Shown: in pieces, positions 1-5,198 of the stretch
Position numbering within the stretch: the stretch's first letter is position 1
How the letters are laid out: the number at the start of each line of letters is the position of its first letter
DNA from: Desulfuromonadales bacterium
Lineage (GTDB): Bacteria; Desulfobacterota; Desulfuromonadia; Desulfuromonadales; BM103
Reading direction: 5' to 3'
Length of the DNA: 6,021 nt
Assembly (NCBI GenBank): GCA_030640215.1
Contig: DAOWJU010000024.1
Location: 1-6,021, forward strand
Notes under the pieces: generated by a model
Seen by the model: only the letters and a program-made list of their open reading frames with translations
What the model was told of the DNA's origin: nothing
The model's database searches: none
Program-made: the position numbers and the translations under genes

Positions 1-31
1 CGACATTTTAAGAGATACAGGGTACTAGTGT

Positions 32-418
32 TCAATTGTTGAGTTGGGACAACTGATCGTTGAGAGTCCAGTAGTCATAAATATAGCCGACGCCAAAGAG
101 GCCGCCAGTCGCCAGATAGAGAATGCCTGTCAGCCATTTCCCCATATACATGCGATGCACACCGAAAAGACCGAGGAACGTAAGCAGGATCCAGGCGGTA
201 TTGTAGTCAATGGGGCCGGTTGTAAAACGCAGATCGGCTTGACGGTCCATGCCGGGGATCAGAAACAGGTCAATCAACCAGCCAACAAAAAACAGTCCCA
301 GCGTAAAGAAGTAAATAGTTCCGGAAATCGGTCGTCCATAGTAGAAACGGTGCGCACCGGTGAATCCGAATAGCCAGAGAAGGTAGCCAATCACCGGGGT
401 ATGGGTGTTCTGCTGCAT
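32..418 (-). CDS. Membrane protein with two TM2 domains
   Basis: The 128-residue protein is almost entirely two copies of the TM2 fold, each a pair of membrane helices with a short turn. Copy 1 covers about residues 8-57 and contains GAHRFYYGR and a closing LID motif. Copy 2 covers about residues 73-120 and contains GVHRMYMGK and a closing IYDYW. The G-x-HR-x-Y-x-G signature and the Asp at the end of the second helix are seen in both. TM2 proteins sit in the inner membrane; their biochemical role is unknown. The gene starts 20 nt after the stop of the upstream secreted protein, so the two are probably co-transcribed. The ribosome binding site is weak (AGGA about 12 nt before ATG), which hints at translational coupling. 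The family call is firm; no function can be given. Confidence 0.88.
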   Translation of the reverse strand: MQQNTHTPVIGYLLWLFGFTGAHRFYYGRPISGTIYFFTLGLFFVGWLIDLFLIPGMDRQADLRFTTGPIDYNTAWILLTFLGLFGVHRMYMGKWLTGILYLATGGLFGVGYIYDYWTLNDQLSQLNN

Positions 419-438
419 AGATAAGGAGATCCTGTGTG

Positions 439-900
439 TCAGCGTGTCGGTATCAGATCAAAGACATCGAGAATGGTGCGGGTTGCCTCGTTGATGCGGA
501 TAATTTTATCTTCAACCCGAAGGATCTCGGAGCCAGCAGGGGGTTGCGGAAGTCGTTGTAAAAGAAGCTCCGGGAGCCCCTTGCTCTGCCGATAGAGCTG
601 GTAGTCGAGACTTTGCCCCGCCGCGATTTTTTTCTGCCATCCCGGCGGCAAAGCTTTCCCTCGCGCCACTTTTTTCTGCAGGCCGGGAGGGAGGTTCTTG
701 TGGCTCTTTTGTGACGTTTTTCGCTTTTTACCAAGCAGTTCCGCGCGAATCAGGTTACGTTCCGCCGGGCTGAAAGTCTTGATAGCCCTCTGTTCTTTAG
801 AGACCCTCTGTGTGGCATGTTTTTTATCTTTTTTCGCCTTGGCATGAACCGGCATGGTTACAGCCAGCGCTATAATGATCAGAATGGCAACGCGACGCAT
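439..900 (-). CDS. Small secreted RcnB/CigR-like protein with tandem LPPG repeats
   Basis: The 153-residue product begins with MRR, a hydrophobic stretch and an Ala-x-Ala-like cleavage site near residue 20 (PVHA), a typical Sec signal peptide, so the mature protein should be periplasmic. A Lys-rich region (21-68) follows. Then come two adjacent 14-residue repeats at about 70-83 and 84-97, sharing the pattern LPPGxQKKxAxGxx. The C-terminal part (about 125-148, with ILRVEDKIIRINEATRTILD) matches the end of RcnB/CigR-type periplasmic proteins, where a short beta unit precedes an I-x-DVF motif. RcnB is linked to nickel/cobalt homeostasis and CigR to Salmonella virulence control. Neither role can be transferred here. 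The start is supported by GGAGG five to six bases before ATG. It is first in a likely two-gene unit with the TM2 gene. Confidence 0.75.
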   Translation of the reverse strand: MRRVAILIIIALAVTMPVHAKAKKDKKHATQRVSKEQRAIKTFSPAERNLIRAELLGKKRKTSQKSHKNLPPGLQKKVARGKALPPGWQKKIAAGQSLDYQLYRQSKGLPELLLQRLPQPPAGSEILRVEDKIIRINEATRTILDVFDLIPTR

Positions 901-905
901 GATGA

Positions 906-911
906 CCTCCC
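906..911 (-). promoter_or_regulatory. Ribosome binding site of the CigR-like gene
   Basis: On the minus strand GGGAGG lies just upstream of the ATG ending at 900, a near-ideal Shine-Dalgarno that fixes this start. Confidence 0.75.
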
Positions 912-960
912 CATTTCACAGTAAATTAAGACGAATAGTACATTATCTCTAAGTCGCTTC

Positions 961-989
961 ACTCTAATACATTTTTTTGCTTCTGTCAC
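961..989 (-). promoter_or_regulatory. Probable sigma-70 promoter for the CigR-like/TM2 unit
   Basis: On the minus strand GTGACA (984-989) is followed after 17 nt by TAGAGT (961-966). The -35 box matches five of six consensus bases and the -10 box four of six. A competing -10, GATAAT, lies nearer the gene but has no good -35. Prediction only. Confidence 0.4.
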
Positions 990-1023
990 CACTCAGCCTC
1001 TTACAAAATGAAATGGTGGAAAA

Positions 1024-1052
1024 GTGACAGTCTGGTGTTAATGAGGTATATT
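1024..1052 (+). promoter_or_regulatory. Sigma-70 promoter of the YkgJ-family gene
   Basis: GTGACA (1024-1029) and TATATT (1047-1052) are separated by exactly 17 nt, each matching five of six consensus bases. Transcription would start near 1059. That is downstream of the earlier in-frame ATGs at 1008 and 1041, so it supports translation from 1101. Confidence 0.6.
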
Positions 1053-1100
1053 TACACTCTTCATTGCGGGTGTGTGCTCTTTAAATTCAGGGAGACGACC

Positions 1101-1787
1101 ATGCCGAACCCGTTTGACTTTTCCAGCTACTCCTGGCAGGTTCGCAAATTTTCCAGGTTTTTGATGTCCTCCGGGTGTAATTTTGCGGAGATCTCAGGTC
1201 GCATGCATCTTTTGGCCATTGCGGCAGAAAGAGACCTTGCTCGCTTTGGTGAAGCTCCTGAGGAATCACAGGTTGCCTGCGGTCCGGGCTGTGGCACCTG
1301 CTGCGTTCTCAACGTCTCGGTTCTGATCCCTGAGGCCGTCGCGATCACCTGGTTTCTGCAAAGACGTTTCTCTGCCGAGGAACTTGACCTGCTCCAGCTC
1401 CGCTTACAGGAGCTGGTCAGGCGCACTCGTTGGCTGGATGATGAGGAACGCCTTTTCGTGCGAGAATCCTGTGCTTTTCTGAATGAACAGGGTAGCTGTA
1501 TCATTCATTCTGTTCGCCCTCTCCTCTGCCGCGCCATCAGCTCAACCGACCCGGAGACTTGTCGTGATGCGATAGCAATGGTGCCATTGGATGGTCCGCC
1601 AACAGTGGAGATGAACCTGTTTCAAAAGAGGCTGATCGATACTGTTTACTGCGAGCTGGGTGGGGCGCTGGAGTTTCTTGGTCTTGATCATCAACCCAAA
1701 AGATTGAGCTCGGCAGTTTTAGCTCTACTCGCTGAGCCTGAAATTCTGGAGATATATGTTTCCGGAGAGAAAGTTCCAATCCATTAG
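1101..1787 (+). CDS. YkgJ-family cysteine-cluster protein
   Basis: The 228-residue protein carries the YkgJ-type cysteine pattern. CGPGCGTCC is at residues 60-68 (C60, C64, C67, C68), with C124, C133 and the SVRPLLCRA box holding C143 further on. Additional cysteines are at 26, 154 and 184. The family is thought to bind zinc or an iron-sulfur cluster; no reaction is established. There is no signal peptide or membrane helix, so it is probably cytoplasmic. The ATG at 1101 is chosen because GGAGA lies five bases before it and the likely promoter lies between it and the earlier in-frame ATGs. Those would add 31 residues without family resemblance. It is monocistronic, and its stop overlaps the stop of the convergent GGDEF-EAL gene. 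Family assignment is firm, function unknown. Confidence 0.85.
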   Translation: MPNPFDFSSYSWQVRKFSRFLMSSGCNFAEISGRMHLLAIAAERDLARFGEAPEESQVACGPGCGTCCVLNVSVLIPEAVAITWFLQRRFSAEELDLLQLRLQELVRRTRWLDDEERLFVRESCAFLNEQGSCIIHSVRPLLCRAISSTDPETCRDAIAMVPLDGPPTVEMNLFQKRLIDTVYCELGGALEFLGLDHQPKRLSSAVLALLAEPEILEIYVSGEKVPIH

Positions 1788-3748
1788 TGAATTTTTTTAG
1801 ATTCTTCGTGACTTGATTTACTCTTACCTGCCCGTTCTTGTATTTCCCGAGAGGCCTCCCCCGAGTCTTTAAGAAAGAGCGTCATCTCTTCCGCATTCAT
1901 GGCTGAGCCAAACAGACGCCCCTGGACTTCCAGGCAACCGCGTTTCCTCAGGAAATCGAGCTGAATTGGCTCCTCAACACCGACTGCGGTAACCGCCAGG
2001 TTCAAACTGTCTGCCATACTTAAAATCGCTTCGGTGATGGCAGCATAGTCAGGGTTGTGGATAATGTCGCGAATAAACTCTTGGGCGATTTTGATACGGT
2101 GAATCGGGAAGTGCCTGAGGTACAGCAACGATGAATAGCCTGTGCCAAAATCGTCGATAGCGAGGCTGACCCCACGAATTCTGAGGTCAGTCAACGCCAT
2201 GATGCTGTCGTTGACGTGACCCATAACCGAGTTTTCGGCAAGTTCAATCTCCAGGGTGTTGGGCGCGAGTCCTGTCTCATTCAAAATCAATTCAATGCGA
2301 TCAATAAAGTTGGCCTGACGGATGTGATGCCCCGAGAGGTTGACTGACATGCGAAGTGGTGGCAGCCCAGCGTCCTGCCAGATCTTAGCTTGTGTGCAGG
2401 CTGTCCTTAAAACCCACTCGCCAAGTGGAAAAACCAGCCCGCTCTCTTCAGCAACGCTGATGATCTGACTCGGCGGGATCAGTTTGCCGTCACTATCGTA
2501 CCAGCGCAGTAAAGCTTCGACACCGGTGATCCGTCCGGTGAGCAGGTTGACTTGAGGTTGGTAATGCTGCTGCAGCTCGCCACTGCTCAGTGCATGTCGC
2601 AAGCGACTCTCAAGGTCGGTTTTGGCCAGAGCCGAAGCATTCATGTCGTCGGAAAAGAACTGGAGGTTGTTGCGGCCACGGCTTTTGGCCACGTACATGG
2701 CGGTGTCGGCGCTTTTTAACAGCGCCTGTGGATCATCGCCATCAACGGGATAGACTGCTACGCCGATACTGGCTGTGGTGAAGAATTCGCGGCTGTCGAT
2801 CTGGAAAGATTGTCCCAGCGTTTCGAGTATGCGCTGACCCATAATCATGAAGTTGGGGTCGTGGTTCGGATCGGCCTGGACAATGACGAACTCATCGCCT
2901 CCAAGACGAGCAAAAGTGTCGCCTGCCCGAATGAACTTTTTCAGGCGCTGAGCGACGGAGCGCAAAACCATGTCACCAACGGCATGACCTTGAGTATCAT
3001 TGATCAATTTAAAGCGGTCGAGGTCGAAAAAGAAGACCCCCACCTGGCGTTTTTCACGTTGGGCCAGTGCTATTGATTGCAGAATGCGGTCGTTCATCAA
3101 GGCCCGGTTGGGCAGGCCTGTGAGTGTGTCGTAATATGCCAGCTTTTCAATGCGCTCTTCAGCAGCGCGGTGATCGGTCAGGTCGTTGAGGACTGCCAGG
3201 CTCTCAGTCAGGTGCCCGTCAAAATCACGCTGGGCCACTTCGGATAGAGAAACTTCAATTGCTGAACCGCTGGCCTGGCGCAATTGATAGTTGATATCTC
3301 TGATCTCACCTAATTCGTTGAGCCTCTGAAAATGTTTTATACGAAGCTCCTGGATGTTTTCGTCGACAACAAAAGCGAAGAAGTCTTTGCCAATAACCTC
3401 ATTACGATTGTAGCCGAGGGTGTCTAGCCAGGACTGGCTGATGTAAAGAAGGCTCCCATCTCTGTCCATAGAATGCAACATAGCCGGGGTTCTCTGGTAG
3501 AGCTGCCGAAAGCGCTTTTCGCTCTCTCCGAGGCGGCGACTCATGCCGCGCAGGCGGATGTCCGAGCGACCGAAGAGGACGCCAAGCACTCCGCCGAATA
3601 GAATCGGTAGCCATAACTGGTTGATTTCCATAGGCAGATCATGAAGATTGCGTTCCAGGAAAGTTATCGCAGCAACAATCAGCGCACCGGCAGAAAACCA
3701 GCCGCATAAAAGAAAATATGGTCGTCTATCTGGTCCAGTTTTGGACAT
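1784..3748 (-). CDS. Membrane PAS-GGDEF-EAL protein, probable diguanylate cyclase
   Basis: This 654-residue protein has two membrane helices (about 11-30 and 44-62), a PAS sensor (about 75-197), a GGDEF domain (about 201-365) and an EAL domain (about 378-626). The cyclase half looks active: FDLDRFKLIND (D242, N250), D259 and GGDEF at 283-287, with an intact inhibitory RxxD (R274-D277) five residues before it. The EAL half keeps E411 (EALLRW), N470, E502, E505, D532-D533 (DDFGTG), K553 and Q609. However, the conserved AEGVE reads AVGVE, with V589 at the position of RocR E352. KIDxSF also reads KIAQEF. The net output is therefore inferred to be c-di-GMP synthesis, with the EAL domain weak or regulatory. 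The frame stays open to an ATG at 3925, but a promoter lies inside that extension and AGGGG sits seven bases before the ATG at 3748, so the shorter start is chosen. Confidence 0.93.
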   Translation of the reverse strand: MSKTGPDRRPYFLLCGWFSAGALIVAAITFLERNLHDLPMEINQLWLPILFGGVLGVLFGRSDIRLRGMSRRLGESEKRFRQLYQRTPAMLHSMDRDGSLLYISQSWLDTLGYNRNEVIGKDFFAFVVDENIQELRIKHFQRLNELGEIRDINYQLRQASGSAIEVSLSEVAQRDFDGHLTESLAVLNDLTDHRAAEERIEKLAYYDTLTGLPNRALMNDRILQSIALAQREKRQVGVFFFDLDRFKLINDTQGHAVGDMVLRSVAQRLKKFIRAGDTFARLGGDEFVIVQADPNHDPNFMIMGQRILETLGQSFQIDSREFFTTASIGVAVYPVDGDDPQALLKSADTAMYVAKSRGRNNLQFFSDDMNASALAKTDLESRLRHALSSGELQQHYQPQVNLLTGRITGVEALLRWYDSDGKLIPPSQIISVAEESGLVFPLGEWVLRTACTQAKIWQDAGLPPLRMSVNLSGHHIRQANFIDRIELILNETGLAPNTLEIELAENSVMGHVNDSIMALTDLRIRGVSLAIDDFGTGYSSLLYLRHFPIHRIKIAQEFIRDIIHNPDYAAITEAILSMADSLNLAVTAVGVEEPIQLDFLRKRGCLEVQGRLFGSAMNAEEMTLFLKDSGEASREIQERAGKSKSSHEESKKIH

Positions 3749-3755
3749 AGAGTGG

Positions 3756-3774
3756 CCCCTGTTTGCATCAGGAG
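3756..3774 (-). promoter_or_regulatory. Hairpin enclosing the GGDEF-EAL ribosome binding site
   Basis: In the minus-strand RNA, CUCCUG (3769-3774) can pair with CAGGGG (3756-3761) across the 7-nt loop AUGCAAA, giving six pairs including one G-U. The AGGGG Shine-Dalgarno is inside the stem, seven bases before the ATG, so the fold would hinder initiation. The pairing is visible in the sequence; its use in the cell is inferred. Confidence 0.45.
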
Positions 3775-3782
3775 ACTGTCGG

Positions 3783-3804
3783 ACTATCCATATACTGGTA
3801 TAGT
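3783..3804 (-). repeat. Inverted repeat in the GGDEF-EAL leader
   Basis: ACTAT-a-CCA, loop GTATA, then TGG-ATAGT gives an eight-pair stem with one bulged A. It lies in the middle of the leader between the other two hairpins. It could be an RNA stem or a protein site. Confidence 0.45.
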
Positions 3805-3836
3805 TTGACACCCCCTGGAATGCCTGCAAGCAAAAG

Positions 3837-3871
3837 TTTCCGGGTCGGTAGTGGTGTGAGAGGCCCGGAAA
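3837..3871 (-). repeat. Eight-base inverted repeat at the 5' part of the GGDEF-EAL leader
   Basis: TTTCCGGG (3864-3871 on the minus strand) and CCCGGAAA (3837-3844) form a perfect eight-pair stem around a 19-nt loop. Inside the loop ACACC (3853-3857) can pair with GGUGU (3808-3812) downstream, giving a possible pseudoknot. It starts about 10 nt after the predicted transcription start, where a riboswitch aptamer would usually sit. It does not match the c-di-GMP-I (GEMM) consensus as I know it. Confidence 0.45.
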
Positions 3872-3888
3872 ATTAAAATTGTCTGTGC

Positions 3889-3916
3889 ATTCTAAGGGTT
3901 TTTCAACTGATGTCAA
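3889..3916 (-). promoter_or_regulatory. Sigma-70 promoter of the GGDEF-EAL gene
   Basis: The minus strand has a perfect TTGACA (3911-3916), a 16-nt spacer, then TAGAAT (3889-3894), five of six bases of the -10 consensus. Transcription should begin near 3882, giving about 134 nt of leader before the ATG at 3748. It excludes the 3925 start for this transcript. Confidence 0.65.
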
Positions 3917-3934
3917 ATCACGCAATGCCCAGCA

Positions 3935-3965
3935 ATGACAGTTGTGTTAGCATATGACACATAAT
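3935..3965 (+). promoter_or_regulatory. Weak candidate promoter for clpS
   Basis: ATGACA (3935-3940) and CATAAT (3960-3965) each match five of six bases but the spacer is 19 nt, longer than usual. No better pair is seen before clpS. Confidence 0.25.
3943..3961 (+). promoter_or_regulatory. Palindrome TGTGT-N9-ACACA upstream of clpS
   Basis: Two perfect five-base half-sites are separated by nine bases, 26 nt before the clpS ATG and overlapping its candidate promoter. It may be an operator for clpS or for the divergent GGDEF-EAL gene. It is not a standard Crp/Fnr site (TGTGA-N6-TCACA). Short enough to be chance. Confidence 0.3.
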
Positions 3966-3987
3966 TTGACGTTAGATAAGGTGACTG

Positions 3988-4293
3988 ATGGGCGACAGGA
4001 CATATATTCAGGCAAGCAGTTCAGTGAGGGGCAAGACAAAGAGGCCTCCCATGTATCGTGTTTTTCTGCTCAATGACGATTACACGACCATGGAGTTTGT
4101 CGTCCATGTTTTGCAGACCGTGTTTCGTAAGTCGCCGACCGATGCCAACCGGATCATGTTGCACGTTCACTTCAAAGGTAAGGGAGGCTGTGGAACTTAT
4201 CCGTATGAAGTCGCAGAAACAAAGGTGAGTAAAGCCCATGCAATGGCCAGAGCGGAGGGATTCCCCTTGCGCGCGGAGCTGGAGCAATCTTGA
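3988..4293 (+). CDS. clpS: ClpS, N-end rule adaptor of ClpAP protease
   Basis: ClpS binds proteins with destabilising N-terminal residues (Leu, Phe, Tyr, Trp) and hands them to ClpA of the ClpAP protease in the cytoplasm. The 101-residue product has a flexible N-terminus (1-20) and then the full ClpS core from MYRVFLLNDDYTTMEFVV. Residues matching the substrate pocket are present: N29 and D30, M35 (the gatekeeper Met of E. coli ClpS) and H61 in HVHFKG. CGTYPYEVAETK and FPLRAELE complete the core. Length is normal. The start is supported by AAGG before ATG at a suitable distance; an internal ATG at 4051 would remove the tail needed for ClpA delivery. In many proteobacteria clpA follows directly, but here a TetR gene does. 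Identification is firm. Confidence 0.95.
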   Translation: MGDRTYIQASSSVRGKTKRPPMYRVFLLNDDYTTMEFVVHVLQTVFRKSPTDANRIMLHVHFKGKGGCGTYPYEVAETKVSKAHAMARAEGFPLRAELEQS

Positions 4294-4319
4294 CGTGATA
4301 TTTCTCTAAATCCCACCCA

Positions 4320-4333
4320 GGAGAAACCTCTCC
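4320..4333 (+). terminator. Small hairpin after clpS, possible weak terminator
   Basis: GGAGA-AACC-TCTCC is a perfect five-pair stem 26 nt after the clpS stop. No T-run follows, so it is a poor intrinsic terminator. It may only protect the 3' end. The remaining bases to the TetR operator hold an isolated TTGACA at 4400-4405 with no good -10 partner. Confidence 0.25.
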
Positions 4334-4439
4334 GAATTATATGTAGCAACCTGCCGAGCTATTGAACCTTTATCGCCAAATCAATTACGACTAAATAAGT
4401 TGACAAAGCAGTTTCCTGTGTTTTCCTTTACTTAACAAA

Positions 4440-4457
4440 ACAGACAGAACGGTCTGT
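4440..4457 (+). promoter_or_regulatory. Palindromic TetR-family operator (ACAGAC-N6-GTCTGT)
   Basis: ACAGAC (4440-4445) and GTCTGT (4452-4457) are exact reverse complements separated by six bases. The core resembles the AGACC/GGTCT boxes bound by NemR/AcuR-like TetR regulators. It lies 119 nt before the TetR start and just upstream of a GATAAT (4472-4477) that could be the -10 of the regulator's promoter. Binding here would fit autorepression of the TetR/AhpD-like operon. Site seen directly, ligand protein inferred. Confidence 0.6.
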
Positions 4458-4580
4458 ATGTTTAAAGCTTTGATAATAATCCTGGAGACTCTTTTTCTGA
4501 CGGTGATCCTGGTGGCCTGTGTCGCTTCAGGCGCTTGCGAAAGAGGTCAGGATGTTCAGCCAAGTCGGAGGCCAAGATGA
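4458..4580 (+). CDS. Possible 40-residue lipopeptide or leader ORF
   Basis: An open frame starts with the ATG immediately after the operator and ends at TGA 4578-4580, overlapping the TetR start in an ATGA arrangement. The product begins MFKALIIILETLFLTVILVA, a strongly hydrophobic stretch, followed by Cys21 in LVAC, which fits a lipobox. A short polar tail ending in PSRRPR follows. No convincing ribosome binding site precedes the ATG. If transcription starts from the GATAAT at 4472-4477 the ORF would not be on the mRNA. It may be a translationally coupled small membrane peptide or a chance frame in the leader. Confidence 0.3.
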   Translation: MFKALIIILETLFLTVILVACVASGACERGQDVQPSRRPR

Positions 4581-5164
4581 CAAAAAAAGGAGAGCAAACT
4601 CGCACTAAAATCCTGGATGAGTCCGCTCGTTTATTTGTTCGCAAAGGAATAGGGGCGACGACTGTTAATGATATCCTGAAGGCGACCGGAACCACCAAAG
4701 GCAACCTTTATTTTCATTTTACCGGCAAGGATGAAATTGGCCTTGAAGTGCTCAAACGGGAAAAACAAGCTTTCATGAACTTTCTCGATACCGCACTGGG
4801 TGGAGAAACCCCTGGTCAGGGGCTTAATAACTTTTTCAAAGCAGCTGTGGAGAAACATCGTCGGCAAGATTTTGTCGGTGGTTGTCTCTTCGGTAATACA
4901 GCTCTGGAAGCGAGCGACACCTCACCTGATTTTGCCACATTTGTCGTTAGCGTTTTCGAGGACTGGATCACGAAGATCACCAGGAAAATTGATCAGACCC
5001 AGCAGCTGGGGCAGATGCGCCGGGACATTCCTGCAAGGAATCTTGCGGAGATGGTCGTCGCAACCATTGAGGGCGGGATCATGCAAGCCCGCCTGCTGAA
5101 ATCCGAGCAACCGCTGCAACACTCAATCGGAACACTTCAAAAAGTCCTTGAGCTTAAAGCCTGA
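4577..5164 (+). CDS. TetR-family repressor, NemR/AcuR-like
   Basis: The 195-residue protein has a typical TetR DNA-binding end: TRTKILDESARLFVRKGI, then the helix-turn-helix at about 27-46 (TTVNDILKATGTTKGNLYFHF). The ligand domain follows. GGCLFGNTALE (101-111) corresponds to the segment of E. coli NemR that carries redox-sensing Cys106, and C103 here falls at that position. From memory of NemR, the Lys175 position is Arg172 here. This suggests, but does not show, sensing of oxidants or electrophiles. ATG 4577 is chosen over the upstream TTG at 4535 because GGAGG lies five bases before it. The next gene begins 34 nt downstream on the same strand, so the two form an operon behind the palindromic operator. 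Confidence 0.9.
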   Translation: MTKKGEQTRTKILDESARLFVRKGIGATTVNDILKATGTTKGNLYFHFTGKDEIGLEVLKREKQAFMNFLDTALGGETPGQGLNNFFKAAVEKHRRQDFVGGCLFGNTALEASDTSPDFATFVVSVFEDWITKITRKIDQTQQLGQMRRDIPARNLAEMVVATIEGGIMQARLLKSEQPLQHSIGTLQKVLELKA

Positions 5165-5198
5165 GAGGGAACAGCCGCAGGACCTGGGAGAATGTATC

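Noticed and set aside
44..373. Plus-strand frame opposite the TM2 gene
   Set aside because: The opposite strand encodes a clear two-copy TM2 protein. This frame has no domain or ribosome binding site.
453..734. Second minus-strand frame inside the CigR-like gene
   Set aside because: It is a shifted frame within a gene having a signal peptide, a strong ribosome binding site and family motifs.
1008..1100. Upstream extension of the YkgJ-family gene to ATG 1008
   Set aside because: A good promoter (1024-1052) lies inside it, and GGAGA precedes ATG 1101. The extra residues do not resemble the family.
2590..3076. Plus-strand open frames inside the GGDEF-EAL gene
   Set aside because: They are antisense to a well-conserved coding region and encode nothing recognisable.
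3749..3882. c-di-GMP-I (GEMM) riboswitch before the GGDEF-EAL gene
   Set aside because: The conserved GEMM core sequences are not seen. Only a different hairpin arrangement is present, reported as a candidate structure.
4400..4432. TTGACA at 4400 as the TetR promoter
   Set aside because: No acceptable -10 lies 15-19 nt downstream; the nearest candidate is 21 nt away.
4535..4576. TTG start adding 14 residues to the TetR regulator
   Set aside because: ATG 4577 has an ideal GGAGG spacing, and TetR proteins normally begin just before the first helix.
5148..5198. TTG start of the AhpD-like gene overlapping the TetR gene
   Set aside because: GGGAG before ATG 5199 and the family's usual N-terminus favour the shorter protein.
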